Source of the DNA: Streptomyces olivochromogenes
GTDB lineage: Bacteria; Actinomycetota; Actinomycetes; Streptomycetales; Streptomycetaceae
Length of the DNA stretch: 64,000 nt
Direction: 5' to 3'
Assembly: GCF_021538895.1 (NCBI RefSeq)
Contig: NZ_JADDRL010000027.1
Span: forward strand, 32,373-96,372
Position numbers and translations under genes: made by a program. A model generated the notes under the pieces. The model saw nothing but the letters and a program-made list of their open reading frames with translations. It was not told the DNA's origin and searched no databases. Of this stretch, positions 6,567 through 14,357 are shown piece by piece (positions within the stretch are counted from its first letter, which is position 1; every line of letters starts with the position of its first letter).

Positions 6567-7814
6567 TCAGTTGGCGTTGAGCACGACCGTGGGGTGCAGA
6601 CGCGCCGCACGGACCGCCGGGTAGAGACCGGCGACGACGCCCATGACGAGCGTGGCCGCCAGGCTCCCACCCAGTGCCCACAGCGGTACGACGGCGATCC
6701 AGCCCTGGATCCGGGCGAAGGCGAAGGTCGCCGCCGCACCGAGCAGTGCGCCCGCCGCGCCGCCAAGGACCGACAACAGCAGTGATTCGGTGAGGAACTG
6801 GAGCCAGACCGCCCTCTTGGTGGCGCCGAGCGCGCGGCGCAATCCGATCTCCTGGCGGCGTTCCAGCACCGAGATGACCATCGTGTTGGCGACTCCGACG
6901 CCGCCGACCAGCAGGGCCACCGCGCCGAGTCCGAGCATCAGCGTGGTGAGCCCCTTGTCGGTGGCGGCCTTCGCGGCGAGTGCGTCGGAAGGGCGGGACA
7001 CCTTGACCGAGCCCTCGTTGCCGGGGCTGACCGAGCGGGCGAGCACCGCGCGGACGTCCTCGACGGAGGCGTCGGAGGACCGCTCGAAGATCGTCGTGGG
7101 ATGGCCGTCGAAGCCCAGGTACTTCTCCGCCGCCGGAAACCCGACGAGGGCGACGCGGTCGAGATTGGGGACGAGTTCGACGGGCTTGAGGATGCCGATG
7201 ACCACGACGTGCTCGTGGTTCATCATGATCGTCTCGCCGGGCGCGGTGATGCCCAGACGCTCGGCCGCGACGGAGCCGAGGACGGTGACCGGCAGCCGCT
7301 CTCGCGCGGCGTCGAGCCAAACACCCTGCGCCACACCGGTGTTCAGGGCAGTCAGCAGATCCGGCCGGGCCGCCTGCGTCGTGACGCCGGCCGGCTGCTC
7401 CTCGGGAACCACGTCGCTGCGCCGGATACGGGCGTCGACCTGTCCCGTCGCGGTGGCGTGCCGCACCGGGCCGATGCGCTCCACCATGGCGACCGCGCTC
7501 TTGGGGAGTTTGACGTCCTGGCCCATCGCGTCCTTGCCCGCCTCCGCGGTCAGCAGGTTCGTGCCGAGCCGGTCGAGCCGCGCCATGAGGTCGGCGCGGC
7601 TGGACGTGGAGAGTCCCACCACCGCGACCATGGTCGCGATGCCGATCGCGATGCCGAGGGCCGAGAGCACCACGCGGGCGCGCCGGGCCCGCAGGCCTAC
7701 GGCGCCGAGGCGCAGCACGTCGGCGGTGGCGAGGCGGGCGGGCCGCAGAGCGTCTCGGCCTCCCGCTCCCGTTCCGTGCCTGTCGGCCGGGGTGGCCGTT
7801 TGACGGCCGGTCAT
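6567..7814 (-). CDS. MacB/FtsX-family ABC transporter permease
   Basis: A 415-aa permease with the MacB topology. After a short cytoplasmic N-terminus rich in R and A there is TM1 (about residues 45-65, LGIAIGIATMVAVVGL), then a large extracytoplasmic MacB-PCD domain (about 70-275). Three C-terminal TM segments form the FtsX domain, including the conserved coupling region LERRQEIGLRRALGATKR. Its ATG overlaps the ATPase stop by 4 bp. In actinobacteria such permeases, with an ATPase and a fusion protein, export peptides, lipids or antibiotics, or act as mechanotransmitters; the substrate here is unknown. Confidence 0.92.
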   Translation of the reverse strand: MTGRQTATPADRHGTGAGGRDALRPARLATADVLRLGAVGLRARRARVVLSALGIAIGIATMVAVVGLSTSSRADLMARLDRLGTNLLTAEAGKDAMGQDVKLPKSAVAMVERIGPVRHATATGQVDARIRRSDVVPEEQPAGVTTQAARPDLLTALNTGVAQGVWLDAARERLPVTVLGSVAAERLGITAPGETIMMNHEHVVVIGILKPVELVPNLDRVALVGFPAAEKYLGFDGHPTTIFERSSDASVEDVRAVLARSVSPGNEGSVKVSRPSDALAAKAATDKGLTTLMLGLGAVALLVGGVGVANTMVISVLERRQEIGLRRALGATKRAVWLQFLTESLLLSVLGGAAGALLGAAATFAFARIQGWIAVVPLWALGGSLAATLVMGVVAGLYPAVRAARLHPTVVLNAN

Positions 7815-8497
7815 GACGCCACCTGCCCCACGAGGGAGTCGTAGACCACCGAGCCGTCCCGGAACCGGACGCTCCGGGGCAGCGAGGCGGCGATGTCGTT
7901 GTCGTGGGTGATGACACAGACCGTGGTGCCCGTTGCCCCGAGTTCCTGGATGAGCTCCATGACGATCTTGCCCGACGCGGTGTCGAGGGCGCCTGTCGGC
8001 TCGTCGGCGAGCAGCAGGGACGGCTGTCCGACCAGCGCCCTGGCAATGGCCACGCGCTGCTTCTCACCACCCGAGAGCTCGCCCGGACGGTGCTCAAGAC
8101 GGTGGCCGAGGCGGACGTGTTCCAGTGCGGTACGGGCCCGCGCGCGCCGCTGCCCGAGCGGCACACCGGCGTAGAGGAGCCCGTCCGCGACGTTGTCCAC
8201 CGCGCTTCTGCCCGCGGCGAGATGGAAGTGCTGGAACACGAACCCGATGTGGCGGGCCCGCAGCGCCGACAGCCGGCTGTCGGACAGCGCGCTCACGTCG
8301 TACCCGGCCACCCGGACCGTGCCCGACGTGGGTCTGTCGAGCGTGCCGATCAGGTTGAGCAGAGTCGACTTGCCGGAGCCGGAGGGGCCCACGATGGCGA
8401 CGAGTTCACCCTCGTCGACCTGGAGGTCGACCCCGCGCAGGGCATGTACGTCGCCGGGATAGGACTTGGTGGCGTCGCGGAGCTCGATCATCCTCAT
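7811..8497 (-). CDS. MacB/LolD-type ABC transporter ATPase
   Basis: A 228-aa nucleotide-binding subunit with all motifs intact: Walker A GPSGSGKSTLL (about 37-47), Q-loop FVFQHFHLAAG, signature LSGGEKQRVAIARAL, Walker B LLLADEPTGALD and the switch histidine in VITHDNDIA. It powers the adjacent FtsX-type permease. It overlaps its neighbours by 4 bp on both sides (TCAT junctions), which fixes the start and shows tight coupling. Confidence 0.95.
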   Translation of the reverse strand: MRMIELRDATKSYPGDVHALRGVDLQVDEGELVAIVGPSGSGKSTLLNLIGTLDRPTSGTVRVAGYDVSALSDSRLSALRARHIGFVFQHFHLAAGRSAVDNVADGLLYAGVPLGQRRARARTALEHVRLGHRLEHRPGELSGGEKQRVAIARALVGQPSLLLADEPTGALDTASGKIVMELIQELGATGTTVCVITHDNDIAASLPRSVRFRDGSVVYDSLVGQVAS

Positions 8498-9573
8498 GAC
8501 GCGGCCACACCCACCTTCATGCCCTCGGCGATGCCACTGCCGCTGACCTCGATACGGCCGTCCGCCGTCATGCCCGTCTCGACGCGGACCATCCGGGTGC
8601 GGGCGCCCTCGACGACCTGCAGACCGTAGCCACCGTTCTCACCGCGCAGGGCGACCACGGCCTCGACCGGAACGACCAGCACGTTCTTGTGGCTCTCGCT
8701 GACGAAGGTGACGCTCGCCGTGGCCGCGGAATCCTCCGACGACGACGGGGACTTCACGCCGTCGAGGGTGATCTCCACCGTGATCCCGTCCTGGGCCGTC
8801 GCGGAGGCGTCCTGCGACGACTCGGGCCGCACCGTGCCCGACACCTTGCCAGCCACCTTCCGGCCGCTCGGCAGGGTGACCTCGACCTTGGTCCCCTTCG
8901 ACGTCAGGACCGCGTCCCCCTGATCGAGCCGTGCCCGCACGACCGGCTTGGTCGAGGCGACGGTGAGCACCGCCTTGTCGGGACCGATCCGGTCGGCGAG
9001 CGCGGCGTCCGCCGACACCACCCGGACCTCGCCCGGCTGGAAGACGATGTCGCCCTGGCCGACCCGGCCGTCCGCGTTCTCGATGCCGAGCGACTTCTGC
9101 CAGGCCTTGACGGCGGTCTCGGTCCCCTTGTCGTAGCGGGTGTCGACGTACAGGCTCGCGCCGAAGCCGAGGTCGCGGAGGTCGCGCTCCAACTGCAGTA
9201 CGTCGGGGCCGCGGTCGCCCGTCTTCATCGCGCGGAACACCGGGGTCGATCCGTACATCAGGACGACGGGCCGGGCGTCGCGCTCGTACAGCCGCTGTCC
9301 GGCCCTGACCGTGCGCCCCTCTTCGGCGGCCCGGGTGACCGTGCCCTCGACGGCGGACTTGACCTCCCTGCGCTGGGCGTAGTCGAGCCTGCCGTCGACC
9401 GTCTTGCTCTGCACCAGGTCGGTACGGGTGACGGTGGCCGTGGCGGGCGGCAGGCGGTCCTTCGAGGCGTCGGCGTCGGCCCCCGCGTCCCGGCCGCCGG
9501 CCACCACCGCGACGCCGGCCACGGCGGCCGCCGCCAGCGCGCCTGCGGCGACGATTCCCGTGCGCCTCTTCAC
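8494..9573 (-). CDS. membrane-fusion (MacA/HlyD-like) protein with peptidoglycan-binding domain
   Basis: A 359-aa exported subunit. A basic N-terminus and a hydrophobic segment (about 4-25, GIVAAGALAAAAVAGVAVVAG) anchor it. A biotinyl-lipoyl-like stretch follows (DGRLDYAQRREVKSAVEGTV). A PG_binding_1 domain comes next (about 120-180: DRGPDVLQLERDLRDLGF, then YDKGTETAVKAWQKSLGI). The beta-barrel domain ends in 'ALRGENGGYGLQVVEGARTR'. Gram-positive MacA homologues with such a domain probably tie the transporter to the wall. I placed the start at the GTG overlapping the previous gene's stop (GTGA, 9570-9573), since longer forms extend into the lipoprotein gene. Confidence 0.88.
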   Translation of the reverse strand: MKRRTGIVAAGALAAAAVAGVAVVAGGRDAGADADASKDRLPPATATVTRTDLVQSKTVDGRLDYAQRREVKSAVEGTVTRAAEEGRTVRAGQRLYERDARPVVLMYGSTPVFRAMKTGDRGPDVLQLERDLRDLGFGASLYVDTRYDKGTETAVKAWQKSLGIENADGRVGQGDIVFQPGEVRVVSADAALADRIGPDKAVLTVASTKPVVRARLDQGDAVLTSKGTKVEVTLPSGRKVAGKVSGTVRPESSQDASATAQDGITVEITLDGVKSPSSSEDSAATASVTFVSESHKNVLVVPVEAVVALRGENGGYGLQVVEGARTRMVRVETGMTADGRIEVSGSGIAEGMKVGVAAS

Positions 9574-10226
9574 TGCATGCCGTCCAGACCGTCGAGCAGC
9601 TTGTCCTTGCACGCCTGCGTGGCCTGCTTGTACGCGGGCGAACGTACGTCGAGCTGCGGTGAGGCCGGGTTCGGGTCACCGCCGGGGATCACATTGCCGC
9701 CGGACATGGTGGGGTTGGTGAACTTCGAGACGCCGTTCTCGCGCATGCACTTCGCGTGCGCCAGCATCGACTCGTACTCCTTCTGGACGTCCCGCTTCGG
9801 CTCCAGCTTCATCGCCTCGGACATCTCCTTGCCGCAGACGCCGTTCCTGCCGCCCTTGGAGGCCTCTTCGTTCCCGGGCCGCTGCGCGAGCTCGTCGATC
9901 TTCGTCCAGTCCAGATAGCCGCTCAGCTTCGGGTCGGGGAAGTCCTTGACGCCGCCCTTGCCGCGCATGCACTGGACGTACGCCATCTGTGCGTCGTAGA
10001 AAGCGCCCTTGTCGCCGGTCCCGGACTTCCCGGCGGAGCCTGAGCCGGACGACCCGGAGCCGGACGACCCCGAGCCGGACGACGGGCTGTCGGGGACCGA
10101 GGCGATGCCCTCGTCCTTGGCCTCTCCGTCTCCTCCGCAGGCGGTGGACACTGCCAGGACGGGGAGTACGGCGAGGGCGGCGAGGCGCAGCCGGGCGGTG
10201 GTGCGGGTTGTGGTGCGTGGGTTCAT
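9570..10226 (-). CDS. secreted lipoprotein, first gene of the export operon
   Basis: A 218-aa lipoprotein. The signal peptide ends in the lipobox LAVSTACGG with lipid-modified C30. A low-complexity Ser/Gly linker with repeated SGSG units (about 48-68) leads to an alpha-helical domain holding four cysteines (YVQCMRGKG, NGVCGKEM, HAKCMREN, TQACKDKL), which could make two disulfides. The two 'CMR' motifs look like an internal duplication (YVQCMRGKGGVKDFPDP and HAKCMRENGVSKFTNP). I know no function for this type, but it recurs beside actinobacterial MacAB-like systems. It is probably the extracellular ligand-capture partner. It is coupled to the next gene by a GTGA overlap. Confidence 0.85.
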   Translation of the reverse strand: MNPRTTTRTTARLRLAALAVLPVLAVSTACGGDGEAKDEGIASVPDSPSSGSGSSGSGSSGSGSAGKSGTGDKGAFYDAQMAYVQCMRGKGGVKDFPDPKLSGYLDWTKIDELAQRPGNEEASKGGRNGVCGKEMSEAMKLEPKRDVQKEYESMLAHAKCMRENGVSKFTNPTMSGGNVIPGGDPNPASPQLDVRSPAYKQATQACKDKLLDGLDGMQ

Positions 10227-10324
10227 GCACCCAATCTCGGGCGGTCACATGATGGACTCTGGATGCCCGGATGATGAGCACGTAACAAACGCTCCCGTCC
10301 CCCGCCGCTTCCCCGACCAGGGCC

Positions 10325-10352
10325 GCTGACCTGTGCACGCTCGGCCCATAAT
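10325..10352 (+). promoter_or_regulatory. candidate promoter of the second two-component operon
   Basis: A -10-like CATAAT (10347-10352) lies 7 nt before the ATG at 10360, with a -35-like GCTGAC (10325-10330) 16 bp upstream. That arrangement and the lack of a properly spaced Shine-Dalgarno suggest a leaderless message. It lies in the 133-bp divergent region shared with the export operon. Confidence 0.4.
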
Positions 10353-10359
10353 CGAGGGC

Positions 10360-11049
10360 ATGCCCCATGTACTGCTCATCGAGGACGACGTGTCCGTGCG
10401 CGACGGAATGGAGCTCGTGCTGCGCAGACACCGCTACGAGGTGACCGCGGCCGGGACCGGCGAGGAGGCCCTCGCCGTGCTGGACGGACCCGGCGGCGCA
10501 TCGGTACGGCTCGTCGTCCTCGACCTCATGCTTCCCGGCATGGACGGTTTCGAGGTGTGCCGACGCATCCGCGCGCGCAGCACGGTGCCGCTGATCATGC
10601 TCACGGCGCGCGGGGACGACCAGGACATCGTCACGGGACTCGAAGCGGGCGCCGACGACTACGTGGTCAAGCCCGTCACGGCCCCGGTGCTCGAAGCACG
10701 GATCAGAGCGGCACTGCGCCGGGCCGAGCCCGCGACCGGATCCGGGAACACGGAGGACCACGCGGGGCTCGTCATCGACCGGGCGGGACTGACCGTCACC
10801 AAACTCGGCAGCCCCGTCGCCCTGCCCCCGATGGAACTGCGGCTGCTCCTGGAGCTGTCCGCCGCCCCTTGCCGCGTCTTCAGCCGCGAGCAACTGCTCG
10901 AAACGGTCTGGGACCACGACTACCTGGGCGACTCCAGACTCGTGGACGCCGCGGTCCGACGACTGCGCACCAAGATCGAGGACGTGCCCGCCCGCCCCCG
11001 GTACGTGCAGACCGTGCGTGGCTTCGGCTACCGGTTCGGTCCCCTGTGA
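10360..11049 (+). CDS. OmpR-family response regulator (CseB/MtrA-like)
   Basis: A 229-aa regulator: receiver domain with acidic E8-D10 and phospho-acceptor D55 in LVVLDLMLPG, conserved lysine in YVVKPV, then a winged-helix domain (about 130-225) ending in TVRGFGYRF. It resembles Streptomyces CseB and MtrA in the segments LIMLTARGDD and ELRLLLELS. It is divergent from the export operon and followed by a kinase and a lipoprotein, the gene order of envelope-stress systems. I infer that it controls the divergent exporter/dipeptidase operon. The ATG at 10360 is preferred to an in-frame one 27 bp upstream because it gives the standard N-terminus. Confidence 0.92.
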   Translation: MPHVLLIEDDVSVRDGMELVLRRHRYEVTAAGTGEEALAVLDGPGGASVRLVVLDLMLPGMDGFEVCRRIRARSTVPLIMLTARGDDQDIVTGLEAGADDYVVKPVTAPVLEARIRAALRRAEPATGSGNTEDHAGLVIDRAGLTVTKLGSPVALPPMELRLLLELSAAPCRVFSREQLLETVWDHDYLGDSRLVDAAVRRLRTKIEDVPARPRYVQTVRGFGYRFGPL

Positions 11050-11056
11050 GGCTCGC

Positions 11057-12487
11057 ATGAGGCGCCCGCGGCTGCGGACGGGCGGACTGCGCATCCGCCT
11101 CGTCGTCACCTTCGTCCTCGTCTCCCTGATCAGCGCGGTGACCGCCACCACGCTCGCCTACCGCGAATCCCGCAACGCGGTGCTGAAGCGCACCCAGGAC
11201 GCGATCCAGACGGACTTCCGCGACCGGGTGGGCGAGGTCGCCGCCGACGTGGACACGCCGCCCGACCGCAACACCCTCAACCGCCTCGCGGCCAATGTCT
11301 CGCGGGGGCTCGGCAGTGACCTCGTGGTCGCCCGCTACCACGACCTGGCGGCATCCTCCGACACCACCGCCGACCAGACGCGCATCACCCCCGAACTGCG
11401 CGCCGCGGTGCGCACCACCGGCCGGATGAAGTTCCAGCGCGTCGAGTGGCACGGCGAGCCCTATCTGGTCGTCGGTACGCCCGTTGCCTTCGACGACGGC
11501 CGCACCTCCGAACTCGACGTCTTCACCGTCTCCTCGCTGCGGGCCGAGGAGGAGGACACCGCCGGACTGCTGGCCACCGTGCGCGCGGGACTCGTCCCGG
11601 TCGTCCTTCTGACCGCGGTCCTCGCGCTGCTCTCCGCCCGGACCGTGCTGCGTCCGGTACGGGACCTGGGCCGGGCCACCCGCACACTCGCGGCGGGCGA
11701 TCTGTCCACCCGGGTCACGGTGAAGGGACGGGACGAACTCGCCGACCTCGCCCGGAGCTTCAACCACACCGCCGACAGCCTTCAGGCCTCCGTCACCAAA
11801 CTGCGCGAGCAGGAGGAACGGGCCCGCCGCTTCGTCGCCGACGTCTCGCACGAACTGCGCACCCCGCTCGCCGCGATGACGATGGTGGCGACCGTACTGG
11901 ACGAGGACGCCGACCAGTTGCCCGCGGACTCCGCCATGGCCGCCCGTACCGTCAGCTCCGAGACGGCGCAGCTCTCACGGCTCGTCCAGGACCTCATCGA
12001 GATCTCCCGTTTCGACGCCGGTGCCGTCCGGCTCAATCCCTCCGACACCGACCTCGCGGCGGCGATCCGCTCGACGCTGGCACGACGCGGCTGGACCGAC
12101 CTCGTGCACGCCGACCTCCCGGACGGCGTGCGGGCGAACGTCGACCGGCGCCGCGTGGACGTGGTCGTGGCGAACCTGGTCGGCAACGCGCTGCGGCACG
12201 GGGCCCCGCCCGTCGACGTGGTACTGCGCGCCACGGACGACGAGATCACCGTCGAGGTCCGTGACCGCGGCCCCGGCCTGCCGGCCGAGTCCCTGACTCA
12301 CGTCTTCGAGCGCTTCTACAAGACCGACGCCGCCCGTACCCGGTCCGAGGGCAGCGGCCTCGGCACCGCTATCGCCCTGGAGAACGCCCGCCTGCACGAC
12401 GGCACCATCGAGGCGGCCAACCGGGCGGGCGGCGGCGCGGTGTTCACCTTGCGGCTGCCCCGCCGACGGACCGAGGAGCGGCCATGA
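11057..12487 (+). CDS. sensor histidine kinase (CseC/MtrB-like)
   Basis: A 476-aa kinase. TM1 is about residues 14-34, an extracytoplasmic loop spans about 35-175, TM2 is about 176-196. HAMP follows (LRPVRDLGRATRTLAAGDLS). HisKA carries phospho-acceptor H265 in DVSHELRTPLAAM. The HATPase domain shows an N box (VVANLVGNALRHG), G1 (DRGPGLP), F box (ERFYK) and G2 (EGSGLGTAI). It starts 7 nt after the regulator stop and overlaps the following lipoprotein gene as ATGA. The trio order regulator-kinase-lipoprotein parallels mtrA-mtrB-lpqB and suggests that the lipoprotein modulates the kinase. Confidence 0.92.
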   Translation: MRRPRLRTGGLRIRLVVTFVLVSLISAVTATTLAYRESRNAVLKRTQDAIQTDFRDRVGEVAADVDTPPDRNTLNRLAANVSRGLGSDLVVARYHDLAASSDTTADQTRITPELRAAVRTTGRMKFQRVEWHGEPYLVVGTPVAFDDGRTSELDVFTVSSLRAEEEDTAGLLATVRAGLVPVVLLTAVLALLSARTVLRPVRDLGRATRTLAAGDLSTRVTVKGRDELADLARSFNHTADSLQASVTKLREQEERARRFVADVSHELRTPLAAMTMVATVLDEDADQLPADSAMAARTVSSETAQLSRLVQDLIEISRFDAGAVRLNPSDTDLAAAIRSTLARRGWTDLVHADLPDGVRANVDRRRVDVVVANLVGNALRHGAPPVDVVLRATDDEITVEVRDRGPGLPAESLTHVFERFYKTDAARTRSEGSGLGTAIALENARLHDGTIEAANRAGGGAVFTLRLPRRRTEERP

Positions 12488-13026
12488 ACATCACGAACGG
12501 CTTGATACGGGTGCCGAGCAGCCTGCGCGACCGCGTTCCGCGATGGACGGCCAGTGTCCTGCTGCTGATGGCCGCGGTCGCGGGGTGCGGGGTGCAACCG
12601 ACGGGGGTGGTCGACGCGGGCGAGCCCGCCGCGGGGCTCACCAAGGGCATGCGGATCTACTTCGCCTCCGACACGGGCCTGCGCGGTGTCTCGCGGCCCG
12701 ACCGCGAGGTGACCGAGCTCGGTTCCGCCGTCAAGCTGCTGGTGGCGGGCCCGAACGCGTCGGAGCAGAAGAGCGGCCTCACCAACCTCGTCGAGCCGAC
12801 GGGCACGTACACGGCAACCGGCCACGGCAAGCAGGTCACGCTCGACATGCCCGGCACCCTGCTCTCGCCCGACAACCGCCTCCTGAACGGGCAGTTGGTG
12901 TGCAGCCTGGCCCGCGCCCAGTCCCTCCTCGAACCGGACATCCGCCCGGACGACGTCCAGGTAACCCTCAAACCGGACGGCCGGCCGCTCGGTCCTTACC
13001 GGTGTTCCTACTTCCTCGACAACTGA
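12484..13026 (+). CDS. lipoprotein partner of the two-component system, GerMN-like
   Basis: A 180-aa lipoprotein with lipobox AVAGC (lipidated C36) after a hydrophobic signal segment. The mature part begins GVQPTGVVDAGEPA and continues with MRIYFASDTGLRGVSR, DREVTELGSAVKLLVAGPN and the LLNGQLVCSLARAQ strand-helix pattern. This resembles a single GerMN domain as found in LpqB, without LpqB's propeller. Two cysteines (VCSLAR and YRCSYF) may pair. It is translationally coupled to the kinase (ATGA). Its role as kinase modulator is inferred by analogy with MtrB-LpqB. Confidence 0.8.
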   Translation: MNITNGLIRVPSSLRDRVPRWTASVLLLMAAVAGCGVQPTGVVDAGEPAAGLTKGMRIYFASDTGLRGVSRPDREVTELGSAVKLLVAGPNASEQKSGLTNLVEPTGTYTATGHGKQVTLDMPGTLLSPDNRLLNGQLVCSLARAQSLLEPDIRPDDVQVTLKPDGRPLGPYRCSYFLDN

Positions 13027-13062
13027 GGGCGGAGCGGTTCCCGCGTACAGCGCTCGGCCATC

Positions 13063-13094
13063 GCCACGGGCCGGCCCACGGACCGCCCCGTGGC
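13063..13094. terminator. hairpin between convergent genes
   Basis: GCCACGGG (13063-13070) pairs with CCCGTGGC (13087-13094) across a 16-nt loop, just beyond the lipoprotein stop and before the convergent LacI gene's stop. Confidence 0.5.
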
Positions 13095-13109
13095 GTCACA
13101 CGGACTTCG

Positions 13110-14108
13110 TCAGTCCTTGCGCACCGGGCCCGTCGAGGCTCGGATCACCAGTTCGGGGTCGAAGAGCAGTTCGCCGTGGGGGACCTCTCGCCCGGCGACC
13201 AGTGCCTGCACGCTGCGGCCGACCTCCAGCGCGAGGCGGTCGGCGGGCTGGCGGACCGTGGTCAGGGGCGGGTCGACGAACTCGGTGATCATCGCGCCGT
13301 CGTAGCCCACGACCGAGACGTCCTCGGGCACCGACCTGCCCTGCCGCCGCACTCCCCGAATCGCACCGAGGGCCATGTAGTCGCTGGCGGCGACGATCGC
13401 GGTGACTCCCAGCTTGAGCAGAGCGGTGGCGGCCGCCTGGCCGCCCTCGACCGTGTAGGACTGGCGGATCACCAGGTCGTCGGCGGCCTCGGTCCCCCGC
13501 CGGGCCATGGCATCGACGAAGCCTCGCACGCGCCGGTCGGCGGGATGGTTGCCGACCGGACCCGACGCCATTCCGATGACGCGGTGGCCGAGCCGGTACA
13601 GATGGTCGACGGCCAGCTCCGCGGCCAGGGCGTCATCCGTGGAGAACACGGGGGCGGACACCTCGGGGGCGAACTCGCCGTTGATGCCGACGTAGGGGAT
13701 GCGGCGCGCCCGCAGCAGCTCGTACGTCTCGGTGTCCGCACCCTCAAGGGTGTTCGACACCGAGAGGAAGATGACGGCCGCGATGCCCTTGTCGACGATC
13801 GAGGTGATGAACTCGCGCTCCTGGACGCCGCCGGGGAAGGCGGGGCAGAGGACGGCCTTGAGACCGTGCGGGACGAGGGCCGACTCGATTCGTTCGGCGA
13901 CGTCGGCGAAGAACGGGTTCGAGACGTGCTCGGTCATCACGGCGACCAGCTGGCCTTGGACCGGGCGCTCGTAGCCCAGCTCCGCCATCGCGCTCTCGAC
14001 CGCGTCCCGTGTCTTCTTCGCGACGCCCTGCCGCCGGTTGATGACGCGGCTGACGGTCGCCTCGCTGACTCCGGCGCGAGCGGCTACCTCGACGATGCCG
14101 ACCTTCAT
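13110..14108 (-). CDS. LacI-family transcriptional repressor
   Basis: A 332-aa regulator of full LacI length. The N-terminal HTH is VEVAARAGVSEATVSRVINR (about residues 5-24), followed by the hinge-helix region AMAELGYERP. The periplasmic-binding-like effector domain (about 60-330) contains AVICLS-type strands and ends with LLFDPELVIRAST. The ATG at 14108 gives the canonical MKVGIVEVA start. It is divergent from a secreted glycosidase-like gene and a 19-bp AT-rich palindrome lies between them. I infer that it represses the secreted enzyme until a sugar released from its substrate appears. Confidence 0.92.
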   Translation of the reverse strand: MKVGIVEVAARAGVSEATVSRVINRRQGVAKKTRDAVESAMAELGYERPVQGQLVAVMTEHVSNPFFADVAERIESALVPHGLKAVLCPAFPGGVQEREFITSIVDKGIAAVIFLSVSNTLEGADTETYELLRARRIPYVGINGEFAPEVSAPVFSTDDALAAELAVDHLYRLGHRVIGMASGPVGNHPADRRVRGFVDAMARRGTEAADDLVIRQSYTVEGGQAAATALLKLGVTAIVAASDYMALGAIRGVRRQGRSVPEDVSVVGYDGAMITEFVDPPLTTVRQPADRLALEVGRSVQALVAGREVPHGELLFDPELVIRASTGPVRKD

Positions 14109-14235
14109 GCACTCCCCTTCGTCGGGTGGCTCACGCACTTCTCCGGCTCCGCACGATCTTACGACCGGACGGGCCACGGACATCTCTCACGGCGGACCGG
14201 CTGACGAGGGGGACGCTAGTCACCCGTCATCGGAC

Positions 14236-14254
14236 TTGCAATGAATCAATGCAA
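14236..14254. promoter_or_regulatory. LacI-type operator
   Basis: TTGCAATGAATCAATGCAA is a 19-bp inverted repeat in which 8 of 9 arm positions pair around the central A. It is conspicuously AT-rich in this genome and sits in the 249-bp divergent region between the LacI gene and the secreted protein gene. Confidence 0.65.
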
Positions 14255-14357
14255 ACTTTCTGTCGTGCGGGCAGGCATTTCGTGACCGGTCTATTGAAAG
14301 GCTCCATGCCCGTTGCTAGCGTCCACGCACCCATCCCCGCCATGGACTGGAGCCGCC

